Positions 32,457-42,926 of a stretch of DNA of 64,000 nucleotides are shown here, in pieces. Below the pieces are notes generated by a model. The model had not been told where the DNA came from, searched no databases, and saw only the letters and a program-made list of their open reading frames with translations. Source of the DNA: Bimastos eiseni (lineage: Eukaryota > Annelida > Clitellata > Crassiclitellata > Lumbricidae); NCBI GenBank assembly GCA_959347315.1, contig OY365810.1, forward strand, positions 15,436,404 to 15,500,403, written 5' to 3'. Position 1 is the first letter of the stretch. Each line of letters begins with the position of its first letter. The position numbers were made by a program, and so were the translations under genes.

Positions 32457-33059
32457 ATGAGTCGATACACCAATGTCAAAGTTAATATTTCGGAAGGACA
32501 AAAAGACAAAATCAAAAGATCTCTACAGGCGGGAACCGGCGTTAGCATTGGATTAAAGCACAACGATTTAAATGGAAACCACGTGTTAGCTCTTTCCCAG
32601 GGGCAGGTTAATAAGTTGACTAAGGCGTATCAGGGTGGAAAGGGTGCGACTATAAAAATGAGTAAAACGTATTTGATGCATAATGCCAAAGTCGAAGGCG
32701 GCTCTATCGGCGCCATTTTACCATTTCTAGCAACTGCGGGCAAACTTCTGCTATCGAGCGTGTTACTGAGCTTAGCAGCGGGTGCATTAATAGCAATAGG
32801 TGCAGCGGCTGGATCAAAAGTCATAGACAAAGTCACCGGATCGGGTGGTGCAATATATCTCAATAGTCGAGGTAAAAACTACAAGATAGTGCAACAAGGG
32901 CATGTTCTTTCCCTGAAGCCATGGCATGGTTCTGGACTTTATGGTGTGGGAGAAGGTCTGCATCTGAAAACAGGCTCTGGATTCGTAAACGGCGAAGGAC
33001 TTATCCTTGGACCAGATTCACCGTTTAAAAACATTCCACTTCTCGGATTGTTACTATAA
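32457..33059 (+). CDS. Polinton hydrophobic glycine-rich virion-type protein, intact frame
   Basis: 200 codons, ATG preceded by TTATATAAA. The N-terminal 75 residues are mixed charged and polar. A segment VEGGS at residues 79-83 precedes a hydrophobic stretch at 84-120 (LLLSSVLLSLAAGALIAIG), which could span or disrupt a membrane. The C-terminal third is glycine-rich (GSGLYGVGEGLHL, TGSGF). VEGGS resembles an adenovirus-type protease cleavage site, so this may be a precursor processed by the element's own protease. The frame is undamaged in an otherwise decayed element. The function is unknown. Confidence 0.6.
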   Translation: MSRYTNVKVNISEGQKDKIKRSLQAGTGVSIGLKHNDLNGNHVLALSQGQVNKLTKAYQGGKGATIKMSKTYLMHNAKVEGGSIGAILPFLATAGKLLLSSVLLSLAAGALIAIGAAAGSKVIDKVTGSGGAIYLNSRGKNYKIVQQGHVLSLKPWHGSGLYGVGEGLHLKTGSGFVNGEGLILGPDSPFKNIPLLGLLL

Positions 33060-33103
33060 CTTTTTTCTTATCTCAGCTTAAGTAAAAGTTATTCAAATAT
33101 AAA

Positions 33104-33522
33104 ATGTATCATTATCCGATTCACAAAATTGGGTGGACGAAACCCAAAACTGAAAAATCTACGAGAACACAACCGAGATCCGTCACGTGGAAGGCGTGTG
33201 AAGGTATGTGGGATGTCAAGTATAGGCCGCAAAGACAAATGGGTGGTTTAAGATGGGAGTTTTTTGCTCAAGAAGCGATAACTATTCATTCTCATGAGAC
33301 GGTCGTTTTACCTTTAGGCTTAGGTATTGAATGACGAAAGGATCGTGTAAAGTTTCGCTCCATCCGGAATTTATAGAAGCGGGTTGCCGCCTGCTAAGCG
33401 ATACCGTTACAGGAGTCATGGAAGAAATTTTACTCGATATTAAGAATTTTAGAGATCTTGGAACTGTCACCATAAACGAAGGAGATTCGTTATGTTATGT
33501 CGATTACCGCGTCAACGAATAA
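33104..33522 (+). pseudogene. Polinton dUTPase-like protein, one frameshift
   Basis: The first frame (33104-33334) ends ITIHSHETVVLPLGLGIE. The second frame (33331-33522) continues with a basic and hydrophobic beta-strand pattern ending GTVTINEGDSLCYVDYRV. The T-VVLPLGLGIE core and the late G-D-x-L-C-Y strand look like a trimeric-dUTPase fold. The usual catalytic tyrosine motif is not evident, so it may be a structural derivative. One base has been lost or gained near 33328. The ATG is preceded by AATATAAA. Confidence 0.4.
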
Positions 33523-33563
33523 AACTTGAATTCCATTATAAGAATATTCTTCGATATTGTAAA

Positions 33564-34088
33564 ATGGAATTGAATAAAGCAGACACCTATAGCCTTCAGA
33601 AAATATCTGAAATTCAACAGGAAATCTTACGAGAACGTGAAAAGAGAAAAATAATTTGTAAAAAATATCAAAAGAGTGTTAAAGTAGTCGAAACGTTGGG
33701 AGGTTTGTTAACCCTTACATCTTCAGGACTCGCCGCATTAGGGGTAACTTTTCTAAGTAACGTCGTAGCCGCACCAGCCTTGACAATCGTGGTATCGTTA
33801 TCTGCAGAAGCCGGAGCATTGTGTTTGATATCTGCCCAAGTCCGCCGACTTCTATCGTTGCGGCACGAAAAACATGCAAAGATCAGAACTATAGCCGACG
33901 GGAAACTCAATTCGATCACCGACCTTGTTTCGAAAGACTTAGATGATAATAATATCTCAGACTCGGAATATTCTGTCATTCTAAGTGAATTCGAGAAATT
34001 TAATCAGATGAAGGAAGAGGTTAGAAGTAAAAGCAATGCTAACATAGATGAAGCGATAAAACAATCGTTCCTTAGGCAAAACGAATAG
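33564..34088 (+). CDS. Polinton helical membrane protein, intact frame
   Basis: 175 codons including the stop, ATG preceded by TATTGTAAA. Residues 1-45 form a charged coiled-coil-like helix. Two hydrophobic segments follow (GGLLTLTSSGLAALGVTFL and ALTIVVSLSAEAGALCLI), then a basic linker and a second charged helical region (LVSKDLDDNNISDSEYSVIL). This arrangement of helix, membrane hairpin and helix is typical of a small conserved Polinton protein of unknown role. Possible jobs are membrane interaction during entry or assembly. The frame is undamaged. Confidence 0.55.
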   Translation: MELNKADTYSLQKISEIQQEILREREKRKIICKKYQKSVKVVETLGGLLTLTSSGLAALGVTFLSNVVAAPALTIVVSLSAEAGALCLISAQVRRLLSLRHEKHAKIRTIADGKLNSITDLVSKDLDDNNISDSEYSVILSEFEKFNQMKEEVRSKSNANIDEAIKQSFLRQNE

Positions 34089-34184
34089 AATACAAAGTGA
34101 ACGTAAATTTACGTTTTACGTTTTATGTTTTTACGTTTTATGTTTTGTGTTTTTACGTTTAAATATTATGTTCCCAAGTTAAAA
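34089..34184 (+). other. Spacer with ACGTTTTATG tandem repeats
   Basis: The short gap between two Polinton genes holds TTTTACGTTTTATGTTTTTACG-type repeats (about 34105-34160). They resemble several degenerate copies of a gene-start motif. Confidence 0.5.
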
Positions 34185-35022
34185 ATGTCGTTTCTAAAAA
34201 TTCAAGACCCAGTCAAACGTGACTTTATCGTTGAGAACTTTCTCAAGACGAAGCAAAATATTAGACAAGACTCGTTATCCGAGAAAATAGGGGACATTGG
34301 ACTTCAGCGAGAATTGATAAAGGCGTACAAACCGATAATCGACTCTCAGTCAGGAATATCCAAAGAATTAGGTACTATAAAAGAGAACTCTATGGCGACA
34401 ACTGCCGAGCTTCGAGCATTGCCAGCATCGATATCGACATCGTTGAAAGCGATTCAATTCCCACAATAGCCATCGATAGAAGTGTTTGAGGACGATCCCG
34501 TTTCAGATATTAGAATTTTGGAATTGGGTGATATAGCAATAAAATATTAACAAGAATACGCTACAAACAAGAAGTCGACGAATACGACCTTCGGAATATA
34601 CTCTAAAGATGGTCGATTTCACATCGGGGACAGCCCAATCACGATTGAAGGTGATGATATAACTATCGGAGATGTTACCTATAAGGGAACTCCGGGACTT
34701 TGGGAGTTATTGACAAGGGCAAAACCAGACAAGAGGATATACGACATAAACGACCTCAAAGACCTGAGTGAGATTTTGAATGTGACAAACGCAATCCGCA
34801 AACGTGAAAATCCAAACAAACCCAAGTCGTCTAGAAGCGAAAAATATAGGGAAATCATTAAGCCGATATGGAGAGGGAGGTTCTCAACGGGCGAAGGAGT
34901 CGTAGTTCTTCCGCAAGATCCTAATGCGCTAGTGTATAAGTTAACTCTTCGATTCACTAGCTTCAGAGCGAGAAATAGATGCGTTAGAGTACAAAAAAAT
35001 TAATGATACAATTATAAAATGA
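34185..35022 (+). pseudogene. Polinton conserved virion-type protein of unknown function, frameshifted
   Basis: It starts MSFLKIQDPVKRDFIVENF and is open to 34469, then continues in other frames. A conserved-looking middle part contains FGIYSKDGRFHIGDSPITI and TYKGTPGLWELLT. A basic region at about 34820-34850 (NPNKPKSSRSEKYREI) follows, then VVVLPQDPNALVYKL. The last codons run in yet another frame to a TGA at 35020-35022 that overlaps the next ATG (ATGA). A stop near 34548 and frame changes near 34470 and 34965 break it. The N-terminal half is predicted coiled coil. The GTPGLW block recurs among Polinton proteins as I remember them, but no function is known to me. Confidence 0.5.
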
Positions 35023-35434
35023 TTGTCATAACTAAGAGAAGATTTACTAAACGATACGTCGTAGGAGGCTCTGGAATATTTGATAAAGTATCAGGATTTT
35101 TCAAAAGAATGTTTTCCTCGAATGCGGCGAGACAGGTAGCAACAACCACATTAAGTGCTGGGAAAGACGCTGCAACGGAGATTGGAAAAATGCCATAGAT
35201 GTTGGTAAGACCGTTGCTATCAATGCTGGAAAGCGATTGGTGGATAAAGCAGCGGCAAAGATGTTTAATCCACCACCGCCGCAATCAGTTGTACTCAGCC
35301 AACAGAGCAAGGACGCGTTGAAGGATTTAATATCTCCCCATGGAAATACGAATATAAATAATTTACTATCCGGTAACGGTGGCGCCGTGTCGATCCAAGA
35401 TCTGGCGCGTGGATCTGGAATGAAGTTGGCTTAA
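35019..35434 (+). pseudogene. Polinton small basic virion-type protein, frameshifted
   Basis: The start codon overlaps the previous stop. The N terminus is strongly basic (TKRRFTKRY) and is followed by VVGGSG at residues 14-19, again an adenain-like cleavage site. An alanine/lysine-rich helical region then follows. The frame breaks near 35195. The second part (35237-35434) adds a proline run (NPPPPQS) and ends GSGMKLA. A basic leader removed by the element's protease would resemble adenovirus core or pVI-type precursors. This is inference from layout only. Confidence 0.5.
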
Positions 35435-35459
35435 AATATTTTATTGCCATATTTAAAAA

Positions 35460-36758
35460 ATGCAGTCAGATATTCTAAGATTTACTGAAAATACTATAAT
35501 AGATGAGGCGGTCGAGAGATACGAATGGCACGAGTACGAGCCAGTGGCGGGGGCAAATCTTAACAGCCCTGGGAAAATTCGCGTGAACATCGAACTTCAA
35601 GATCTTTTCAGCCATCCAACTGAATCATACCTACTTTTCGAAGGCAGACTGACTAGAGCGGATGGAACCTTTTACGCCGATGCCGCTTATGTTGCTTTAG
35701 TCAACAACGGACTCATGCACCTCTTTAGTCGAATTTCGAATTCCCTATCGAATCAAGAGATTGAAAGCGTGTTTCATCCGGGACAATCCACAACTATGCT
35801 AGGGTTGCTGAAATATCCCAACGACTTCGCTGTGGCGCAAGGACTTAACCAATTATGGACTAAAAATACAGCCGCGACTGCTGTTAGAGCCGACAACTCT
35901 GGATTCGCGAAAAGGCAGGCGTATCTCATTCAGAAACCAACTGCAAAGGGAACATTTAGTTTCATAGTACCTCTGAAGCACATTTTTGGATTCTGTGAGG
36001 ATTACGATAAGATAGTCTACGGCATGAAGCATACTTTAGCTCTCGTTCGCAAAGCCGACGGCGATGCTATTTTCAGGGACGCCGCAGCAGTGGCTGATAA
36101 AGTCAACATCAATAAAATTTCATGGTTTATGCCGCATGTGATTCCGTTCGACATGGAACGAATACAGCTGTACAAAACCATCGAATCAAAGGCAACGTTA
36201 CCAATAGCCTACCGAGCACATCTTTGCGAAACCGTAGCGGTTACTCGATCTACCACATTCAGTTGGCGAATTAGCGTAAAGACATCACCGGAAATCCCGA
36301 GGTATATTATCGTTGGATTTCAAACGAATCGAAGCGCCGATCAACAAGATAATCTTCAAGCTAATTTTCGATCATTGCGATATAAAAAACATGTATGTGA
36401 TGATGAACCAAGAAAGATACCCAGTAGTCGATTATAACCTATCATTCCCGAATCAGCAATTTTCGAGAGCTTGTAGAGACGCCGCGACCTATAGCGAGAA
36501 ATTCTATGGGATGGATCAGCTCGTGACTCAGAGCAGCATTACGCCGGCTGATTACAAAAATTTATATCCGCTGTCCGTAGCCTACCCGTTTTTGATGTAA
36601 GTAAACAATCAGAGTGGTTAAAGTCATCTGTCGTAGATATCCAGATCAAGGCTACTTTCAATGATGCGGTGCCGGTTGGAACGGAAGCTTATGCAGTTGT
36701 CATTTCAGAAAAATTGCTAAACTTCCAATCAGACGGTCAGAAGATGAGCGTTGTATAA
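35460..36758 (+). pseudogene. Polinton major capsid protein (double jelly-roll), two frameshifts
   Basis: The ATG after ATATTTAAAAA opens a frame to 36437. The text continues in a second frame to about 36590 (NQERYPVVDYNLSFPN) and a third to TAA at 36756-36758. The total is about 432 residues, the size expected for the Polinton double-jelly-roll hexon-like capsid protein. Features that suit this family are a central NDFAVAQGLNQLW segment, FIVPLKHIFGFCEDYDKI and ISWFMPHVIPFD, followed by beta-rich text. Breaks lie near 36350 and 36592. It would have formed the icosahedral shell together with the penton-like protein. Confidence 0.8.
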
Positions 36759-36787
36759 TTAAAGAAAATATTTTCTATTATAAAAAA

Positions 36788-37136
36788 ATGAAACTCCCAC
36801 AACTGATATCGCTATTAAAGGAAAATGGAATAAAGCCGAGTTATATGAACAAACCAGAAATGTTAAGAATACTAGTTGAGAAGGGTATTTTATCGGAATC
36901 AGAACTGAAGGCGCCGGTGAAGGAGAAAAAGGATGCGTCACCCGAGTGCGAGCATCTAAAGACGATTCGAAATAATCCCATACGCGTAGAGATTTTAGAT
37001 ACCGACACGAACGAAACAGTTCGTCTACCCGTCGTTGTATAAGGCGAGTATGGCGTTAAAAGTCGGCCCGAATACGATACGTTGTTCCAACGGTAAAGTA
37101 TGGAGAAATAGATACGAGATTAAGATGTTGACATAA
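36788..37136 (+). pseudogene. Polinton SAP-like plus NUMOD-like small DNA-binding protein, one frameshift
   Basis: The ATG is preceded by CTATTATAAAAAA. Residues 1-38 look like a SAP/LEM helix-extension-helix (LPQLISLLKENGI, KPEMLRILVEKGIL). A linker of acidic and lysine residues leads to RVEILDTDTNETVRLP. A shift near 37030 then moves to a frame reading SLYKASMALKVGPNTIRCSN and a basic end, with the stop at 37134-37136. The second half matches the NUMOD type of helix-turn-helix found beside homing endonucleases. A sequence-specific DNA-binding or regulatory role is inferred. Confidence 0.55.
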
Positions 37137-37159
37137 AGTTTGATCCTGGCTAATAAAAA

Positions 37160-37459
37160 ATGGGAACTCGTAAATTTATAGATATCGAAACTTTGGAAGA
37201 AGACGTAGTTTATACAGTTAAAACGAAGCAATATCTGTACGGTACAGTAGGCTATTTCTACCTGATTACGGTAGAGGCGCCGGATGAGACGGAATATTAC
37301 ATGAGCGTATTCGAGGCGCCAGTGCTCGACAAGTTGCAAACGAATAAAGAGAACAATCCATTTACTTTTAAAAAAACGATGATAGAAACGCAACCGGGTT
37401 ACAGCACGCCGTATATCGTGGTATCTGGAGATAACGAAGTTGTTGATCTTGTGGTTTAA
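37160..37459 (+). CDS. Polinton small beta-rich protein, intact frame
   Basis: 99 codons, ATG preceded by GGCTAATAAAAA. The sequence alternates in a beta-strand pattern (DVVYTVKTKQYLYGTVGYFYL, EYYMSVFEAPVLDKL, PYIVVSGDNEVVDLVV) and could be an OB-like or other small barrel. No catalytic motif is seen. It is one of three undamaged frames in the element and lies just before the tail-to-tail junction with the minus-strand fibre gene, only 47 bp away. Confidence 0.5.
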   Translation: MGTRKFIDIETLEEDVVYTVKTKQYLYGTVGYFYLITVEAPDETEYYMSVFEAPVLDKLQTNKENNPFTFKKTMIETQPGYSTPYIVVSGDNEVVDLVV

Positions 37460-37506
37460 ATTTTCAATGATGTTTCTCATTGAAACTCATAGCGAATATA
37501 ATCATC

Positions 37507-38665
37507 TTACACGAATAACTGCATCACGCTTAATCCTGGCTTCCCTGGTTCAGCCTGGAGGCAATCTAACTTATAGGTCTGATATTTTCCAACTGAATCG
37601 ATTAAGAATTCTTGGTAAGTATTTCCTAAATAAGTGTTATTAAGCGACGTGTAAATAACCTCTTGTCCTTCATAATTGTATGCGATTATTCTCCAGTCGG
37701 AAATCTTTTCGTTGTTTCTTTCTCCCCCTCAAGCCGATCTTCCAGATTCTTACTGCGGTTGGGCACTCGATAGATATCCACGTTTCCATGGTTGCGCTAA
37801 CCTCAGACGCCCATTCTCCTTCATCTTTGAATGCATGAAAGGCTTTGTTATGCGGAGATGAAGTACTGGCTTTCGCTTGAAAACCATAATTACTAGTGTT
37901 CGAAGTTAATCTCGGCAAGTAACCGACGTGACATTTTCTTCCTCATGTGAGATCGGCCAGCGTTGGTTTCCACTGTAGCATGCAGACGGAAGCTGTTTCA
38001 GCACCAGGACCCGCGGATATAGACGATGCGCGAAATGTAACTCCATCAAAACTTCAAAATGGAGGACATTCGTTTGAGAGGTTAGAATATCTGTAAATAC
38101 TATTCCGTCGTTACTAGCTTGAACTTTCCAACTAGTAACATATTCGTTATCAGAACGGCCAGCGATGATGTAAAATCCCGACATTGATAGAGGAATGGGG
38201 TACTTCATCTGTATCCAAACATTTGCGCTTGTTTCGGAGAGCCAAATGTCGAGGTAATGAGAAGCGTTTTGAAAAACCCTTTTTGAATTCATGACCGTGC
38301 ACACTGCGAAAACTGCTAGCACTAGCTTCGTAAGTTAAACCGTTTATTATCGTTGTATCAGAAGTCATGGTTGGAGCCGCTGTCACGAATACTTTCAGGT
38401 AATCGCTGGCAGAATTATTCGTTATCGCTTGGTTGACTAAGGCTTCGACTTCTCCAAAGCTCGCAGCCTGGCTGGCTAAGACTGGTGGATGAATGTCAGT
38501 CGGTAAACCTTTTATCGAGTGACCATTCATTTTCAAGTCGCCGTCCATATCGTTCGTTCTATCTCTTTTTAGAAATGTATTACTCGCTTGAGATAGAGTA
38601 ACACCTCCAGAAATTATTCTTTGAGTTGATCCAGTATCAGTGCGTCCAAATTTATCAACATGCAT
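37507..38665 (-). pseudogene. Polinton fibre-like receptor-binding protein with discoidin-type modules, frameshifted
   Basis: It starts MHVDKFGRTDTGSTQR. It then has a phage/adenovirus fibre-like segment (MDGDLKMNGHSIKGLP, followed by ASQAASFGEVEALVNQAI). Two modules resembling F5/8 type C (discoidin/galactose-binding) domains follow. One centres on SHYLDIWLSETSANVWIQMK...WKVQASNDGIVF (38255-38060) and the other on FKDEGEWASEVSATMETWI (about 37830-37770), ending near 37507. Frame changes lie near 38320, 37915 and 37680. The design of N-terminal anchor, shaft and carbohydrate-binding heads suggests a spike that attached virions to host glycans. That role is inferred; the module order is read directly. 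Confidence 0.65.
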
Positions 38666-38675
38666 CTTTTTATAT

Positions 38676-39100
38676 TTATATTATTATTAAATACAATTCG
38701 TTTACGACTTCTTGAAATTTACAACCATCGTTGATCAATACATACAAACATAAATGACCGCAATACACTTCACCGTTAGGTTGCATTCGCTGTTGTAAAA
38801 CAGCGGTCTTTGTAGATAATTTAACAACTCCGTTGGTGGAGGTAGCCCATAACTGTCGAAATAAATCTTATCATTAGCACGTGTGATCCAACACGTCCAA
38901 TGCGTTCCTTTACCGTCAGAATCATCGGGATTAAGGTTGCCACATTCGTTCGCTCTCGGCCTCTTCGGCAACTCGTCTCTTAGGAAAACTCCTCTGAAAT
39001 TATTTATATTTAGTTTCCCCGCCGCTTCGATTAGATCAAAGTTCGACAAAGCAATATTAGGTAGCGTTACGTCTTCGACATCGATTAGTTTAGTGTTCAT
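38676..39100 (-). pseudogene. Polinton adenain-like cysteine protease, frameshifted near C terminus
   Basis: Starting at ATG 39100 after AAATATAAA, the catalytic histidine region is GTHWTCWITR and the acidic residue region is KIYFDSYGLPPP, both as in adenovirus-type (C5/Ulp1 fold) proteases. The cysteine motif (YCGHLCLYVL, about 38762-38733) lies in a different frame, so an indel sits near 38785. About 140 residues in total is normal for Polinton proteases. It would cleave capsid precursors. The ATG overlaps the stop of the polymerase gene (ATGA). Confidence 0.85.
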
Positions 39101-42100
39101 TTTATATTTACGGCATAATGTCCATATGCTAAAGTGTGGATTCCATCTTTCTGAATAACTCGTTTATCATCGTCTGCTGATGAAATTATTCATTTCTTCG
39201 GTGTAGATATCGTGAAGATGCGATCGAATGACATTCATCTTTTTCAGATGTTCTCTCTTGGTGAACAAGCAGTCTTTGTAATATTCGTGAGTGATTGATT
39301 TCTTAACGACAATCTTACTGACGCCTTTACATTTCTTGTGGTCTACGCCAGCCATCCTGTACGAATACAGTTTCGATCTTAAACATACAAACTCTTCGAT
39401 CTGTTTACCAGCTGCTTCATCTTTGAACATGCCAATGACCTTTTTGTTGATGCCAGTTTCTATACCAGAGAGATAGTCTTTAGGATAGTCGCTAGTGTCG
39501 AACCTATTTCTAATGTCGGGTGCTATATCGGCGTAGCAGTCTTCGGTCTTAATTTCATAGGCCAAAGAATCCGTATATGTAAAAAGTAACTTTGCTCTCT
39601 CATCGTACTTTTTCTTGATGTAATTAAAATGAAAATCGTACATTATAGTTTTACTCAAGTCTAAAATACACATACCAAGATATATAGGCTTGTTGTAACA
39701 TAGCTTCGTCCGTTTCATGTGAATGGTGATTAGGTTTTCATCAAAAATAGTTCGAGTGTCGTAACTCGTTCTCGCTGCTAGCTTAATGGCTTCCTTCTCA
39801 CTACACACCAATTTTATGTCTACACGATTCTCAATATTCTCAGACGTCTTACCAAACACACTGTTCATTAGTTTGAAAAAGTCTTTTTTGAAATCGTTGG
39901 TGGCTCTGGTCCTCAGATTAGTATTTAGATCTATATACTTTTTCGGCCAAGCACCTTCTTCAAATTTAATTCCGGGATGAATTTTCATTATCTTCAAACC
40001 CAAACTTTGATACTGCTTTACATTTTCGCAATGGACTATATACTTTACTTTATTACACAGGTTTGGAACGAGTTTTGACACATCCGATTCTTTGGCTTTA
40101 ACACTCTCTGGAGCAAGAGGATAGTCGTTGTGAAGATCGTGCAATTCTCTAGGATATTCCAAATCGTCTTCTAACATACATGGTGAAGATCTCCAATCGT
40201 TTAGCTCATCATTACCCATCCACTGAAGCCCATGAGTTGGTAGATTCTTACACATTGCCCATCCGTACAGGTTGTTCGCATCTAAATAAGTTATAAATGT
40301 TGAAGGCTTGCTATCGTCAAACGCATCTCCCATATACTTATTGTTTGCCTGTCCATAACGGTGTGAAATGGTGCTAACACCTCCCCTTATCCCATGCTTA
40401 ACCATTAGTATCATATCATAGTCGTTCAACAACTCCAACTTTACTCCTGTCAACTTCAATGCAGCGTCCCAAGCAAGACCCGGCGAAGTATAATACCAGG
40501 CGGGATCTAGGCCATAGTTCTCACTGCACACATCTCTAAAATTCTCAAATACACCAGCAAGCAGGAGAACATCAGTCACATTATATCAATCGTGGTATTC
40601 TCTCAACGTCTTGAATCCGAATTCTTTCCAAACCATCCGTGTATGGTTGTAATCTTCGTCACTAATACCTGAGTCGTTAAGTATTGAGTAGAATGCTGAC
40701 TTTGGTGGTAGTTCTGTTTCGTTCAGTCGTTCGACGGAACAACATAATCGTAAGGATATAATCGTTTTTTAGGCAAGAGCTGATTACCAGAATAGTGTTT
40801 GCTTATATTCTTACACTGATTTTGCTCAGGTTCTTCGATAAAGCGTCGAGACTCGATGCTATGAATCTAAAACTACCGATGAAACGTAATGCTCGTTTGA
40901 CAGTTTTATCTTATTTTCTTCATTTATAAAATTATCAACTACGACTTCTCTACTGAAAGAGATGTACTTTTCTTCGTTGCTAGGAATGCATTTAATCTTT
41001 TCGTTATCATCACCTCGTAATTTCTTTACGAAGAGATGACTGTCGTAACCGGATAGATTATGGAACAATACTGGGAAAAACTTGGGAACTATATATTTTA
41101 GATTACAATTCTTATGAGCGGCGCCTCTATATTTTCCAGTTAAATGGCAATGGTCTCTAACTCGATCTTTACCCAGTTCGCCTTCGCATATGTGACAAAC
41201 GATAGCGGTTTCGAACAGCGCCTGTTCTTTCTTTCCAAATATCATTCTCTTTAGAAATTTAAATCGATCATACATATTTTTTGTTCTCTATAAGACTGCC
41301 TACGAATATCTGAAAGGTACATCATTGTCTTCGCTCTTTGCTGTGATCGTCACATGAGCTTGTGAATATAGGTCATAGTTAAAACATTTTATATAATAGC
41401 AGAAAGAACTTGGAACGTGTTTTTGATATCTGCTGGTGTAAGACATGTTGGGATCTGGTTGACAGGTGTCTATAGGTTTTATGAAAGATTCAAAATCGGC
41501 GTACACGACAAAGGGAACTCTCATCTTTCGATAATAATTTTTAAAACTCAACATAGTTCCTGGTTCTGGAAGTTCTATCTTTTGAGCGGCGTGTTGGGAA
41601 CAGTACTCGGTATGTTTATTTAATGACACTATATTTCTATATCCTATCAAACATCTTTTACAATAATGCATCGAATTGCATGAGTTTTCTGTGTGAACCG
41701 CCATCAATCTGTTAAAGTTCTTTATCCAACAATAATGCTTGTTTTCTCCATCATAAATGAGTAATAGATCTACACTGATATCGCTTTCGTGCTTCGATAA
41801 ATATAGTGGGAATAGCTAAACATCTTTCTCGTGAGCGAAAACATTAATACTAATATTATTATTTCTCTCAAACTTACTTATCACGTTAGCATCCGCTGCA
41901 ACTGGGAATTCAATGCTGGACCAATCAAGTTCCTCAGATTGTTTTATTAATTCTTTCGTTATTCTTTCCGAATGTTCGTCAACAAGGTTTAAGGCTCTCG
42001 TTACATACCACTTGAAGCATTCTTCGTCTTCGTTCTTCATATTAAAAATAGTCTTTTTAGTCGCTAGCCCTTGGGTAGTGGAATGTAAGAACTACCCTTC

Positions 42101-42926
42101 AGCGGTTTATAAGCAACCGTGTTGATTTCCAATTTTTGAGCCGCTCTAAGTCTCCAGTTACTACCTCGCATCTGGAAGGCTGCCATAGACTCTAGGATTT
42201 TATCTTTCGCATTGTTGTAAATTTCGCTCGTATCGGTGGAGTCTAGAACCACCTGAGTCTTTGAACGAAACGGAAAATCCTCGGTATCTACTTGCCCGGA
42301 TTTCATATCAATACGCTCCATTGTGCAGGTAAGGATGAAATTAACCGATTTTTAGTCAACAAGTCTACCGCCTGTGCTCGAACGGTGTCAAGAAAAGATG
42401 TGGCGTCAATTCCGTTTGCTCCTTCGACCGTGTATTGTTTCATGAAGCCCTTGATAGCTGTAGCCGTCTCTTTTATTTCGCGTGTTTTTATAAGAATTTT
42501 ACCGAATATAGAATTCACTTTAGCTTTCACTGCTTCTATATTCTCGTTCACCTTTCTCCTTGGTTCTTCAGGTATGTACCCTTCAATCCACTTTGCGAAT
42601 GTATTAATAGCAGACTTAGTCTTAACGAATATTTTTCGTGCTGTCGTCGTTGGCATGGGAACGAGTGTTGGAACTCTAATGTCGGGAACGGGTGCGTCCA
42701 TCAAACTAGCATTGGATGAGATTGGAGTGAAATATGAGGGGATGAGTGTTTGAGCCCCGTGAGCTTCAATTTTACTAATCAAATCCGCTTTACGCAGTCT
42801 CGTATAACCAACCATGCCTTTCTGTTTCGCAATATTTCTTAGTTCAATAACAGTCTTTTTTGTGTATTTTATTTTATATTGTGTTGGCATTCCTTTAAGT
42901 GCAAAAGGAAAAATATTTTCATTCAT
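39097..42926 (-). pseudogene. Polinton protein-primed DNA polymerase B, multiply frameshifted, active-site Asp lost
   Basis: The gene runs from about 42926 (ATG after ATATATAAA) to a TGA at 39099-39097. Modules in order: a Rho-N/SAP-like N-terminal helix pair (KKTVIELRNIAKQKGMVGY, about 42870-42810); a linker; a zinc-finger-like YCKRCLIGY region; the exonuclease motifs VVYADFES (about 41490) and HNLSGYDSH (about 41060-41030); then the longest piece (40579-39167) with polymerase motif A DANNLYGWAM, motif B LMNSVFGKT and motif C. Motif C reads FTYTDS: the first aspartate of the D-T-D-S pair is tyrosine (codon 39577-39575). A stop at 40588-40586 and breaks near 42310, 42060, 41760, 41290, 40600-40850 and 39170 complete the damage. 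The enzyme would have replicated the element with a protein primer. Confidence 0.92.
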
